From: Planctomycetota bacterium
GTDB lineage: Bacteria > Planctomycetota > UBA1135 > UBA2386
Length of the DNA: 48,421 nucleotides
Direction of reading: 5' to 3'
Assembly (NCBI GenBank): GCA_028281765.1
Contig: JANQJF010000084.1
Coordinates: 1-48,421 of the forward strand
Both the position numbers and the translations under genes were made by a program. This document shows positions 1-8,237 of this stretch, piece by piece. Numbering within the stretch: the first letter of the stretch is position 1; every line of letters starts with the position of its first letter. A model generated the notes under the pieces. The model searched no databases, had not been told where the DNA came from, and saw nothing but the letters and a program-made list of their open reading frames with translations.

Positions 1-2
1 TC

Positions 3-134
3 ACGACGCCTCGACTGGTCCGCTACGCGATTGCCTACGTCCTGAACAACGCTCGCCGCCATGGCTACAGCGTGGACGTCCTCGACTACTTCGCCTCCGC
101 CCCCGTTGAAGGCCCCGTGCCCGCGCGCGCGCCC
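3..134 (+). pseudogene. C-terminal remnant of a Y1/REP-associated-type transposase
   Basis: Reading from base 3, the frame gives TPRLVRYAIAYVLNNARRHG and then DVLDYFASAP. This resembles the C-terminal end of HUH (Y1, REP-associated) transposases, where a YVLNNARxHG helix is followed by an SSAxxFxGW-like end. The gene begins outside the window. No stop codon follows the recognisable part: the frame stays open for about 880 more bases, but only as antisense of the pentapeptide-repeat gene that ends at 135. The natural C-terminus therefore seems lost or altered, so this is called a decayed copy. Family assignment rests on about 40 residues and is moderate; a living transposase with an extended tail is less likely. 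Confidence 0.5.
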
Positions 135-1979
135 CTACAGAATCGCGTTCGCCCGCTCGAAGTGCCGGCGCTGCCCACTGCTGAAGATCGCCCCCCGCAG
201 ATCCACGAGGTAGAAGTCACAGTCCTCCACCTTCGCGCCACGCAGATCCGCGAACCGCAGGTTCGCCTTCCGGATCTCCTCCGGCGCGCGGAACGTCTGC
301 TCGCAGTATTCGTCCGTGTAGAACCCCGTGCGCGTCCCCTCGCTCGCGATCCCACCCGGCACCAGCCCACTCCGGCTGGATCCGAGATGGAAACTCGCGC
401 CGTGGAGGTCCGCGTTGCGCAAGTCGGCGCCCTGCCAATCGACGTCGGCAAGCCCGGCGCCCGCGAGGTTCGCGTCGCGCAGGATCGCGCGCGGCGTCCG
501 CGCACCGGTCCAGGTCGAACGCTGCAAATCCGCGCCGCCGAAGTTCGGCGCTTCGAGCCGCACGTGGTCGAGGACGACTCGCTCGAGATCGGCCATCGAG
601 AACGACGCGCCGTGCAGGTTGGCATGGCGCAGATCCAAGGCCGCGAGGACCGCGTGCGCGAAGTTGCAGCCGCGGAAGTCCGCCCCGCGGATCTCCGCTC
701 CGGTCAGGTCGGCCGACAGCATGTTCGCTCGCACGAACGAACCGTCACTCAGGTCAGCACGCATGAGGTAGGCCGACGCGAACGACGCGCCATCGCACCG
801 GGCCCGACGAAGAGCCGCGTAGACGAGCATCGCGCCTTCGAAGTTCGCACGTCGCGCATCCGCATCATGGAAACTCGCGTTCACCAAGTCCGATTGACCG
901 AACCGGGCTTCGCTCAGCTCAGCGCGCCGGAAGCTCGCTTCACGTGCGTACGTGGTCGAGAGGTCCGCCCCGCTCAGATCCGCAAAGTCGAACTTCGCGC
1001 CGTACAACGCCGAGCGTGACAGATCGACGCCGGACCAGCTCGCGTGTTCGAGCAGCGCATCGTGGAGCCACTCACAGGACTCTCGGGTCGGGCGCCACTC
1101 CGGATCGACGCGGATCATGACGCTGTTCGCAACCGGCCCGAGATCCGGGTTGCGCGGCGGCTGCGTGCGCACGCGCTCGAACAACTCCTCGTTCGTCCGC
1201 AGCGCGACCGCGGCCTTTTCGACGACATCCCGTGACGGACACCGACGGCGAATGCTCGGTCGCACGCGATCATTCGCGACATCCCGTGCGACCACTTCCG
1301 CAGCCAACTCGTGGAACACCGGCGTGAGGTCGAGCACCCGTTCGGCCTCGGCGTCGACGCCGTGCAGCTCCACGTGCATCGCCGACCGCGTGCCCCGGGG
1401 AAACACCCGACGCAACGCATACAGGCGCGCGCGAGTCCAAGCATCGTCGGACAGACGCGCCCGCAACCATCCGAGGACCGCGTCACGCGGGCTCGCGATC
1501 GTGGCGTCCGCGACCATGCGCGGGAGCGCGATGCTCCAGAGCGCGGGGATACCACACGTCCAGTCGCTCTCGCCGAGCGCAGCCAGTCTCGCCATGACGC
1601 ACGCACACTGGGACGCGTCGAACGCCAAGAGCCACTCCATGACGTCATCGCGATCCCACGGCAGCAGCGATCGCGTCACGCACTCGCTACGGCGAAGCTG
1701 GGTGACCTGTTCGACATCGACGGTGAAGACCGCGCGCCGACGCAAGGACTCGATCGACGGCGGCCGCGCCTCGTCGATCCACTCGATCGGCTCGTCCGCG
1801 AACCGGTCGGCGAGATACTCCAGTGCCGTCGATCGGCCGCTGCAGTGATCCCCGACGATCGCGAGAGCGATCTGGCTGGATCGCAGCCAGTCCCGCACCG
1901 CGTCTTCGAGGAGCGAACGCAGTCCGGGCGTCCTCGTCGCCACGCGCGGAGCGACGAGGGTCTTGTCATGGCTTGGCAC
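135..1979 (-). CDS. Pentapeptide-repeat protein with N-terminal P-loop-like domain
   Basis: The predicted protein has 614 residues. Residues 43-51 (GDHCSGRST) look like a Walker A loop in which the usual lysine is arginine. A hydrophobic strand ending in aspartate (VFTVDVE, about 84-90) could be Walker B. Residues about 100-290 are helical and unassigned. From about 315 to 560 there are repeated A(D/N)LxxAxF-type pentapeptides, which fold as a right-handed quadrilateral beta-helix, with a final block near 573-605. No signal peptide is seen, so it is probably cytoplasmic. The start is GTG because no in-frame ATG occurs until residue 114. The layout suggests an NTPase-like sensor joined to a binding scaffold, but the Arg substitution makes ATP hydrolysis doubtful. 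Function unknown. Confidence 0.85.
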   Translation of the reverse strand: MPSHDKTLVAPRVATRTPGLRSLLEDAVRDWLRSSQIALAIVGDHCSGRSTALEYLADRFADEPIEWIDEARPPSIESLRRRAVFTVDVEQVTQLRRSECVTRSLLPWDRDDVMEWLLAFDASQCACVMARLAALGESDWTCGIPALWSIALPRMVADATIASPRDAVLGWLRARLSDDAWTRARLYALRRVFPRGTRSAMHVELHGVDAEAERVLDLTPVFHELAAEVVARDVANDRVRPSIRRRCPSRDVVEKAAVALRTNEELFERVRTQPPRNPDLGPVANSVMIRVDPEWRPTRESCEWLHDALLEHASWSGVDLSRSALYGAKFDFADLSGADLSTTYAREASFRRAELSEARFGQSDLVNASFHDADARRANFEGAMLVYAALRRARCDGASFASAYLMRADLSDGSFVRANMLSADLTGAEIRGADFRGCNFAHAVLAALDLRHANLHGASFSMADLERVVLDHVRLEAPNFGGADLQRSTWTGARTPRAILRDANLAGAGLADVDWQGADLRNADLHGASFHLGSSRSGLVPGGIASEGTRTGFYTDEYCEQTFRAPEEIRKANLRFADLRGAKVEDCDFYLVDLRGAIFSSGQRRHFERANAIL

Positions 1980-2000
1980 TATCGCGCCATGATATCGCGA

Positions 2001-3170
2001 TCAGCCTTCGCCTGCCGCGGCGAGCCCACCGGCGATGTCGACGCCATGCCCCTGGTGCGCGAGCGATTCGCCAAGAGCGGCGAGCAGTCGCGATACGACT
2101 TCGGGCCGCGCACCCTCACCCATCAGACCGACGCGCCAGATCTTCCCGGCGAGCGGGCCGAGCCCTCCACCGATCTCGATCATGTGCACCTGCCGTAGAC
2201 GCTGCCGCACCGCGACCTCGTCGACCCCGACCGGGACACAGATCGACGTGAGCATCGGAGTGCGGAAGGATCCCTCGACGAGACACTCGAGACCGAGCGC
2301 CGCGAGTCCGCGATACAGCCGTGCGGCCACGTCCCGGTGGCGCGCGTAGCGTGCGTCGAGCCCCTCGTCCAAGGCCGCGTCGAGGCCGGCCGCGAGGGCG
2401 TAGACCATGCTGATCGGCGCCGTGTGGTGATAGGCCCGCTGACCCTGGCCCCAGTAGCCGGACAGCAGCTCGACGTCGAGATACCACGACGTCGGCTTCT
2501 GCTTGCGTCCTCGGATCTTGTCGAACGCCGCGTCGGAGAGACTCAGCGGCGACAGACCAGGCGGCACCGACAGACACTTCTGCGTGCCGGAGTACGCCGC
2601 GTCGATGCCGAGGGCGTCGAGATGCACGGGCGCTCCGCCGAGACTCGTGACGCAATCGAGCAGGACCAGTGCGCCTTCGGCCTGCGCGGCCTCCGCGATC
2701 TCGTCGAGCGGCTGCAACACGCCGGTCGACGTCTCCGCGTGCACGAAGCCAACGAGCTTGGTGCGGCCACCCTGGATCGCTTCGATCATCGCGTCGGGAT
2801 CCAGAGGCTTGCCGAACTCCTGTTCGACCGCGACGACCTTGCCGCCCTGCCGCTCGGCCAGTTCCCGCATGCGTCCGCCGAAGACACCGTGAATCCCGAT
2901 GACGACGCGGTCGCCGGGCTCGACGAGGTTGACGATCGCCGCCTCCATGCCGGCCGAACCGGTGCCGGAGATCGGCAGCGTGAAGCGGTTCTCGGTGCCG
3001 AACAGATCCCGGAGCCCGTTCTGCACACGATCCATGAGAGCGATGAACTCGGGATCGAGGTGTCCGACCACCGGCTGCGCCATCGCGAGTCGCACCGGCG
3101 ACGCGACCGGGGACGGGCCAGGACCGAGGAGGAGCAGGGACGGGGTGTCGCGGAGGATGGCTTCGGTCAT
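2001..3170 (-). CDS. Alanine-glyoxylate / serine-pyruvate-type aminotransferase
   Basis: A class V, fold-type I PLP-dependent aminotransferase of 389 residues, close to the family's usual length. The PLP lysine is K198 in SGTQKCLSVPPG, and D172 in LLDCVTSLGG should pair with the pyridine nitrogen. The N-terminal LLGPGPSPV and GHLDPEF motifs are typical of the AGXT1 branch. The family transfers the amino group of alanine or serine to glyoxylate or pyruvate, making glycine and handling photorespiratory or one-carbon intermediates; the substrate cannot be fixed from sequence. The gene follows the fhlB-like gene by 39 bases on the same strand and may be co-transcribed with it. No clear ribosome binding site precedes the ATG. 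Confidence 0.93.
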   Translation of the reverse strand: MTEAILRDTPSLLLLGPGPSPVASPVRLAMAQPVVGHLDPEFIALMDRVQNGLRDLFGTENRFTLPISGTGSAGMEAAIVNLVEPGDRVVIGIHGVFGGRMRELAERQGGKVVAVEQEFGKPLDPDAMIEAIQGGRTKLVGFVHAETSTGVLQPLDEIAEAAQAEGALVLLDCVTSLGGAPVHLDALGIDAAYSGTQKCLSVPPGLSPLSLSDAAFDKIRGRKQKPTSWYLDVELLSGYWGQGQRAYHHTAPISMVYALAAGLDAALDEGLDARYARHRDVAARLYRGLAALGLECLVEGSFRTPMLTSICVPVGVDEVAVRQRLRQVHMIEIGGGLGPLAGKIWRVGLMGEGARPEVVSRLLAALGESLAHQGHGVDIAGGLAAAGEG

Positions 3171-3209
3171 CGGTGATCTTCGGGGAACTGCGCGAATTCG
3201 CGGACGGGC

Positions 3210-3482
3210 CTACGAGTCGCCGTTCACCTTGTAGATGAACGCCAGGATCTGCGCGACAGCGACGTAGGCTTCGACCGGAATCTCGTCCCCGACGCGCAGC
3301 GGAGCAAGGCATTGCAGCAGATCGGGATCGCGTTCGATCGGGATGCCGTGCTCGCGGGCGTGCTGCAGGATCGTCTCTGCGACGTCTCCACCCCCCTTCG
3401 CGAGCACGCGCGGCGCGCCGTCCCGATCACGCGAATAGCCGAGGGCCGCGGCCTGACGAGACTCTCGTTTCGAATCAGGCAT
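3210..3482 (-). CDS. FhlB-like protein (free-standing FlhB C-terminal domain)
   Basis: A 90-residue protein matching the cytoplasmic C-terminal domain of the flagellar export switch protein FlhB. It shows the GAPRVLAKGGG stretch, the HAREHGIPIERDPDL helix and the IPVEAYVAVAQILAFIY end. It lacks FlhB's membrane part and the autocleaving NPTH motif, like the small FhlB/YlqH proteins often found beside FliK. The ATG at 3482 is chosen because it overlaps the stop of the upstream FliK-like gene by eight bases (ATGCCTGA), a typical coupled arrangement; a GTG- or TTG-type upstream start is possible but would lengthen the overlap. By family knowledge it may substitute for or bind the export gate during the hook-to-filament switch. 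Confidence 0.85.
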   Translation of the reverse strand: MPDSKRESRQAAALGYSRDRDGAPRVLAKGGGDVAETILQHAREHGIPIERDPDLLQCLAPLRVGDEIPVEAYVAVAQILAFIYKVNGDS

Positions 3483-4647
3483 GGACGTCCACCAATCCGC
3501 GCGGATCACCGGGTGCCGGCGGCGCGCACAGGTCCGCGATCGAGAGCTGCTGTCCGGCGGCCTGCCGCACGCGCAGGTGCTGGATCTCGAACGCCGAGGA
3601 CTCGAGCTCTTCCTGCAGTTCGGCCAACGCGTCCCGGATCACGATCGACGCCGACGTCTCGACGACCTCGAAGTCGACCGCGAGCTCCGACCGGTTCACC
3701 ATGACGTCGACGCGCATGGCCCCGAGCTTCGTCATGTCGAGCAGCAAGACGACGGTGACCGCTTGCTCGTCGGAACTCTTCGAAGTGCGATCGGACTCGC
3801 CGTCGCCGCGGAGCAAGAACATCCTCGCGTCGCGCATCGCACCGTCCGGACTCGCCGGCAACGGCAGCCACGTTGCGGATCCGTGCTCGGTGCGGCGTGC
3901 GTTCTCGGCCTCCATTCCGGAGAGACCCTCGACGAGGTCGCGCGCGACCTGCACGCGCGCGTGATCCGACTCGTCCGGTGCCGCTGCCGCACGCTCGAGA
4001 AACTCGAGCGCGACCGCCTTCATCGTCTGCCGAAGCGCGACCTGTTCGGACTTCGCGACGTTCGGTGCGCGATCCGGCAAACGCAGCACGCGCGCTTCTT
4101 GGTCGTGACCGAGGAGGCGATGCAGGGTCTGCAGGTTCTCGGCGGTCACCTTGCCGCTGACGAGTTCTCGCACGGCTGCCCCGATCGCCTGCTGGCGATC
4201 TCCCCCGACCTCGAGCGGAGTGGCTCCCCCCGCAGTCGCAGGTTCGGCGATCTGACCGAGCGCCGGCAGCGCATCGACGACGCTCTTCAACAACCCCGCG
4301 AGTTGAACCGGAGACGGTCCGATCTTCCCCGCCGCGGCCGCGGCCGCGGCGTCCGGCAGCACCACCGGACGCGCCGCAGCCAGCACGATGCGCGGCTTGG
4401 TCGCGGTCACCGTGAAGTCATAGCTACGCCCGACCTCGAGGGGCAGCCGCGAGAACGCAGGCACCTTCGCGCCGAGCACGCCGATCGTGACGGTGCCGTC
4501 ACCGGGCGCCTCGACCACGGTCGCCTGCACGCGCTGACCCGGAGCGAACTCGACGACCCGTACCGGAGTGCCGTCGGGACCGCCGTCGACCGGGAGCGCT
4601 CCCCCGGCACGGCTCAGACTCCCGGACTTCGGTGGTAAGGACTCCAC
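3475..4647 (-). CDS. FliK-like flagellar hook-length control protein
   Basis: About 390 residues from the GTG at 4647. The N-terminal half is Ala/Pro-rich and low in conservation. The last about 110 residues (VTVVLLLDMTKLGAMRVDV onward, ending in SIADL) fit the Flg_hook C-terminal domain, which contacts FlhB to stop hook growth. The downstream overlapping gene encodes the FlhB C-terminal domain, which supports the call. The frame is open up to 4701, but codons above 4660 run into the terminator of the preceding gene, so the first plausible starts are the GTG at 4647 or internal codons; the exact start is uncertain. A divergent hook-length protein is the best reading. No other flagellar genes lie in the window. 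Confidence 0.72.
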   Translation of the reverse strand: MESLPPKSGSLSRAGGALPVDGGPDGTPVRVVEFAPGQRVQATVVEAPGDGTVTIGVLGAKVPAFSRLPLEVGRSYDFTVTATKPRIVLAAARPVVLPDAAAAAAAGKIGPSPVQLAGLLKSVVDALPALGQIAEPATAGGATPLEVGGDRQQAIGAAVRELVSGKVTAENLQTLHRLLGHDQEARVLRLPDRAPNVAKSEQVALRQTMKAVALEFLERAAAAPDESDHARVQVARDLVEGLSGMEAENARRTEHGSATWLPLPASPDGAMRDARMFLLRGDGESDRTSKSSDEQAVTVVLLLDMTKLGAMRVDVMVNRSELAVDFEVVETSASIVIRDALAELQEELESSAFEIQHLRVRQAAGQQLSIADLCAPPAPGDPRGLVDVHA

Positions 4648-4701
4648 GGTTCTGTGGAATTCATCGGCACTCCGGCAACCCTGCCTTGTCGCCGTACGCA
4701 A

Positions 4702-4728
4702 GAAACCCCGGCACCTGGCCGGGGTTTC
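4702..4728 (-). terminator. Rho-independent-type hairpin terminator
   Basis: An 11-bp perfect stem (GAAACCCCGGC paired with GCCGGGGTTTC) with a five-base loop lies 28 bases past the stop of the minus-strand secreted-protein gene. The stem ends in a GAAA/TTTC clamp that supplies a short U run in either direction. It closes the sigma factor / TPR / secreted-protein operon and isolates it from the FliK-like gene. Confidence 0.75.
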
Positions 4729-4755
4729 TCAGGTGAGCCCGAGGGGGTATCGGGC

Positions 4756-5178
4756 TCAGTAAACGCTGATCTGCGCGTCGGTCTTCGACGCCAGATGCAC
4801 GTTGCAGGTGTAGATCTTGCCGTTGACGGTGATGATCTTCAGCATGACGTCGCGCACGCCGCCGTCCCACAGCATCTCGAGGTCGCCGCCGTGGACGTGG
4901 AGCGTCGAGCCTTGGACAACCACCATGCCTGCCGGAGTATGCATGCTCGGGAGCATGAAGAGGACGGTCGAGATGCCCTCGGTCGGCAAGTGGAACGTCA
5001 GGCCCGTCTCGGCGTAGGGCGAAACGCTGGCGGTCACGATCGGCTGCCCGGCCACGGCCTGGGCGTTCGGCAGGATCGTGATCCCCCCACCGCCGCCAGT
5101 GGGGAAGTTGCCAACCGCGGGCAGCGCGAACAGCGCTACCGCGAGAACGATCAGCTTGTTTCGAATGGACGCAAACAT
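4756..5178 (-). CDS. Small secreted protein of unknown function
   Basis: A 140-residue protein with a clear signal peptide: MFASIRNKLIVLAVALFALP, then a Gly-rich stretch (PTGGGGGITIL). The mature part is rich in beta-type residues, with one cysteine (TCNVH) near the C-terminus and no recognised domain. Its ATG shares one base with the stop of the zinc-finger/TPR gene (TGATG), so the two are translationally coupled and the product is probably made with the sigma/anti-sigma-like pair upstream. A hairpin terminator follows. The role is not known; the placement suggests an exported target or partner of that regulatory operon. Confidence 0.75.
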   Translation of the reverse strand: MFASIRNKLIVLAVALFALPAVGNFPTGGGGGITILPNAQAVAGQPIVTASVSPYAETGLTFHLPTEGISTVLFMLPSMHTPAGMVVVQGSTLHVHGGDLEMLWDGGVRDVMLKIITVNGKIYTCNVHLASKTDAQISVY

Positions 5179-6263
5179 CAGATGGCTTCAGAAATGGGGA
5201 ACCAGCAAGGGAACTGGTCCGCGAAGATTTGCTGGATCCGGGGGTGGCGGGCCAGCGTGTCGGCGAAGTAACGATGCGCGCGCAGTTGCTCGGCGATCAT
5301 CCGGCGCTTGTGCGGCATCTCGCGATAGAGACGGGACAACCAGCTCTCACACTCTTCGAAGTTCTCGGCGAGCCCGTAGGCGATCGCCAAGTTGAAGTGC
5401 GTCAGCCCGAAGTTCGAAGACTCCGCGACGACGCCCGACTCGACCAGCTCGAGGAAACTCTCGATCGCCGGCTCCAGTCGACCCTCTTCGAGGTGAACGT
5501 TGCCCAAGTTGAGGAGTGCATACGCGCGCGTCTCGAGGTCGGTCTCCATGGCGAGGACCGCTTCGAATTCCCGCTGCGCGGATTCGTTGTCTTCCGCGAG
5601 CTGCAGCGCATGCCCGAGATGGATCCGGGCCGGGTGCAGGTCGGGGGAAAGGAGCAGCGCTTCTCGCAGCAGCTGCACACCACGCGCCAGGTTTTCCGCC
5701 GGCGTGCGGATCTCGCCGTTCTCGAACAGCTCGCGCGCACGCACCCACTCGTTTCCGCGCACGACACCGCTGTCGGCACCCGGCAGACCAATCGTCATCC
5801 GATCGACCTCGTCGAGAAGGTTGCGGCCGCGCTGGAACATGTCCGGCAACGGCACGGGCTCGCGTCGCACGACGCGCGAGAAGCGCGGCGACACGCCCAT
5901 GAACACGAAGCCCCGGCCGAGTTCGTAGAAGATTTGCGCGAGCTGCAGCCGGTTCTCGGTGAGCTGGCGACGCAGTTCGTCGACCTCGATCCGGATCCCC
6001 TCGCCATCCTCGTCGACCGCGCTGCGCAGCACGATGACGTCCCCGTCGACCGCCGAATCGACCGCGTGCAGGTCGAGATTCGCCCTCGCCTGCAGCCGGA
6101 TCCCCTCCAGGAACGCGCGGCACGACGGGCACGCGTCCGAATGGACGAGCACGCGACGCACCAGAGACGCGTCGAGCTCACCATCCAACATGGCCGACAG
6201 ATCGATCTGGATCTGCAGGCACGGGTCTTCGCCGCTATTGGGTAGCGACCGGAGAAAAGTCAT
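5178..6263 (-). CDS. Zinc-finger, TPR-containing anti-sigma-like protein
   Basis: 361 residues. H41, C45 and C48 (HSDACPSCRAF) fit the HxxxCxxC zinc-binding anti-sigma motif, here at the N-terminus as in the ZAS/putative zinc-finger family. Residues about 90-130 are a helix with heptad-like character (VDELRRQLTENRLQLAQIF). From about 185 to 300 there are TPR-like helical pairs, for example ARIHLGHALQLAEDNESA and RAYALLNLGNVHLEEGRL. No membrane segment is evident, so it is probably cytoplasmic. It follows the sigma factor gene by 46 bases and overlaps the secreted-protein gene by one base. Zinc-finger proteins next to sigma genes usually bind and hold the sigma factor; that role here is inferred. 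Confidence 0.78.
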   Translation of the reverse strand: MTFLRSLPNSGEDPCLQIQIDLSAMLDGELDASLVRRVLVHSDACPSCRAFLEGIRLQARANLDLHAVDSAVDGDVIVLRSAVDEDGEGIRIEVDELRRQLTENRLQLAQIFYELGRGFVFMGVSPRFSRVVRREPVPLPDMFQRGRNLLDEVDRMTIGLPGADSGVVRGNEWVRARELFENGEIRTPAENLARGVQLLREALLLSPDLHPARIHLGHALQLAEDNESAQREFEAVLAMETDLETRAYALLNLGNVHLEEGRLEPAIESFLELVESGVVAESSNFGLTHFNLAIAYGLAENFEECESWLSRLYREMPHKRRMIAEQLRAHRYFADTLARHPRIQQIFADQFPCWFPISEAI

Positions 6264-6279
6264 TGGCGGAACAGGAAAA

Positions 6280-6303
6280 GGTAGGGGGGAGCGGGGTGGA
6301 GGG
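6280..6303. repeat. Polypurine dispersed repeat, copy 1
   Basis: This 24-base tract, ending in GGGGTGGAGGG, matches 21 of 24 bases with 26098-26121. It lies between the sigma factor stop and the start of the zinc-finger/TPR gene, so the mRNA leader there is almost pure pyrimidine and carries no Shine-Dalgarno sequence. Confidence 0.6.
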
Positions 6304-6309
6304 GGGGGG

Positions 6310-7158
6310 CTAGTTGGCGTGTGGCTCTGACACGGAGAGATCCGATTGCAGCAGAGCCATGTGAGACAGGGATCTGTGCATCCCGCGCAGGACCTTGCGT
6401 CGCCCGCGGAAGATCACCATCTTGAGGTTTTCGAGCCGAATGCCGAGCTCGGCGGCCGCCTCCTTGTACGAAGCGCCCTCGATCTCGACCATGGTCAGTG
6501 CGCGCTGCTCCTTCTCCGAAAGCATCCGGAAGTGCAGCCAGTAGAGATTGAGATACATCACGAACGCGTGGTCCGCGATGTGGGCAATCTCGGCATTCGC
6601 CGCGCGACGGTCCGGTCCGCGCGCCGCCAGATCGGGACGCGCCGTCAGGTCTTCGTCGAACGACATCAGGCGGGACCGGCGGCCCTCACCCTTGAGGAAC
6701 TTCAGCAGCGTGTTGCGCACGATGCGGTGTCCCCAGTTGCGGAACGAGTCCGCCTTCTCGGCGATGAAGCGATGCGGGTAGCGGTAGATGTTGAGGAACA
6801 CTTCCTGCAACACGTCGCCGCCGTCGACTCCGCTCGCACCGCGGCGGAGCCGGAACTGGATCGCCTGCGAGAACGAGTGCTCGTTCAGCTCGTAGAGCAA
6901 ACCGAACACCTGCGCGTCGCCGGAGTTCTTGTAGCAGTGCATCAGCGCCGTGCTCACCCAGTCCTGGTACTCGGCCGAGTCCTTGGCGAAGGTCTCGATC
7001 TCGTCCGCGTGGTCGGGGTCGAAGTCTTCGAGTTCGCTCAGGGGACCGCGCACTCGTCCTCGGACCGACAGCCAGTGCAACGCCGGATCTCCGGTGCGCT
7101 CCCACAGGTGGGTCAAGCGCTCACAGATCGCGTCGGAGGCTGGGGTTAGGAGGTTCAT
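6310..7158 (-). CDS. RNA polymerase sigma-70 family (ECF-like) sigma factor
   Basis: 282 residues. Region 2 lies at about 85-160, with the promoter-opening helix GGDVLQEVFLNIYRYPHRF followed by a tryptophan-containing segment (SFRNWGHRIVRNTLLKFL). Region 4 lies at about 210-265: LSEKEQRALTMVEIEGASY, then a helix-turn-helix, AAAELGIRLENLKMVIFRGR. About 80 extra residues precede region 2, which is longer than typical ECF factors. There is no sigma-1.1 or region 3. It heads the minus-strand operon with a zinc-finger protein and a secreted protein, so it is probably released by a signal sensed through the zinc-finger/TPR partner. The ATG at 7158 is preceded by an AGGAGG-like stretch, one of the few good ribosome sites in the window. 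Confidence 0.88.
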   Translation of the reverse strand: MNLLTPASDAICERLTHLWERTGDPALHWLSVRGRVRGPLSELEDFDPDHADEIETFAKDSAEYQDWVSTALMHCYKNSGDAQVFGLLYELNEHSFSQAIQFRLRRGASGVDGGDVLQEVFLNIYRYPHRFIAEKADSFRNWGHRIVRNTLLKFLKGEGRRSRLMSFDEDLTARPDLAARGPDRRAANAEIAHIADHAFVMYLNLYWLHFRMLSEKEQRALTMVEIEGASYKEAAAELGIRLENLKMVIFRGRRKVLRGMHRSLSHMALLQSDLSVSEPHAN

Positions 7159-7253
7159 GACGAGGTGGCGTCGGGCTGCTGCCCGAACCGCTACATCCTG
7201 CCATAGCTCCGCAGATCGCGAAAGTAACCCGCGCGGTCTTCGACTCGATGGGA

Positions 7254-8171
7254 TCAGGCCTTCGAGGCCAGAGGCAGGCGGATTTCCACGCCCGTGCCGC
7301 CGGCGCCGTGGGCTGCCGGTGTCACGCTTCCTCCGTGCCCCGTCACGAGCTCGCGGAAGTGCTGAATCGTATCCGGAGCGTCGATTCCTTGCGGTTCACC
7401 GAAACCGAGAACCGACACCACGAGGAACTCGCCGTCCGCCTGCTGGGACAGCTGGATCGAGCCGCTGCCACCAATACGGTGTGCCGTCAATACGATCCCG
7501 TGGAAGAACAGCTCCGCGAGCTCCGCGCTCCGCGCGGCCACCGTCGGAACCGCATCGGATCCGACGGAGTGCACCCGCAGACTCGGGAAGTACGACTCGA
7601 CCTGCCGCGAGACTTCGTCGAGGAACTCGGGGACCGCGCATTCGCGGATGCCGCTCTGGGCGCGCTCGGACTCCAGGCGCAGCTCCTTGGCGACCTCGGT
7701 GGACCACGTGAGGATCTCGCCGATGCGGCGGACGCCGCTCTGGATGTGCGCGCGCGGCGCCTCGACCGCGCTCTCGCCGAGTTCACTGACCGTCTCGGAC
7801 ACCTCGTCGCTCAGCACGTCGAGGCAGTCCAGCAACGACTCGAGCCGCGCGCCGAGTCGCTCGAGCACGGCCCCCTCACGCAGCCTCGAGAACTGCGGTG
7901 TCGACACCGGCATGGCGGGCAACGGCAGCGTCGTCGAGGCGGCTTCGGCCTGCTCCTCTCCCTGATTCGGGCCGACGATGAGAATGCGCGACCGGCTGGT
8001 CTCCGAATTGGCGCGCACGCGCTCGATGGCGCTCGCCAGATCGGTGTCCAGTTCGGCTTCTCGGAGGATCACGACGTCCCCGGCCGGGATGACCGTGGGG
8101 CTGTGCGTCGCGTTCTCGGAATGGCTCTCTTGCGTCGGGGTAGTCATGGAGGGTCCCGTGATGTCGGGCAT
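7254..8171 (-). CDS. Histidine-kinase-like (GHKL-type) protein
   Basis: About 305 residues from the ATG at 8171; a second ATG at 8147 would give 297, and neither has a ribosome site. Residues about 35-70 (PAGDVVILREAELDTDLASAIERVRA) look like a receiver-type fragment. A helical dimerisation-like region follows (RLGARLESLLDCLDVLSDE to ILTWSTEVAKELRLESERA). The last about 100 residues resemble a HATPase_c fold: ELFFHGIVLTAHR takes the place of the N box, and GHGGSVTPAAHGAGGTGVEI fits the G2 end. No SHELR phosphoacceptor is seen and the N-box asparagine is absent, so it may be a non-autophosphorylating relative. It is divergent from queG with a 66-base gap. Confidence 0.65.
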   Translation of the reverse strand: MPDITGPSMTTPTQESHSENATHSPTVIPAGDVVILREAELDTDLASAIERVRANSETSRSRILIVGPNQGEEQAEAASTTLPLPAMPVSTPQFSRLREGAVLERLGARLESLLDCLDVLSDEVSETVSELGESAVEAPRAHIQSGVRRIGEILTWSTEVAKELRLESERAQSGIRECAVPEFLDEVSRQVESYFPSLRVHSVGSDAVPTVAARSAELAELFFHGIVLTAHRIGGSGSIQLSQQADGEFLVVSVLGFGEPQGIDAPDTIQHFRELVTGHGGSVTPAAHGAGGTGVEIRLPLASKA

Positions 8172-8237
8172 TTGGAGTCTTCGGCCACAACACCCGACGG
8201 GCTTGAGCCGAGCCCACTCGGATATGCTGGGTCCCCG

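Noticed and set aside
72..1019. Long plus-strand reading frame continuing from the transposase remnant
   Set aside because: Beyond about base 115 it is antisense of the pentapeptide-repeat gene and its composition is what the regular codon pattern of that gene produces on the opposite strand.
7248..8237. N-terminal extension of queG of about 330 codons
   Set aside because: QueG begins at 8238 by family length; the extension is antisense of the histidine-kinase-like gene and shows no protein-like pattern.
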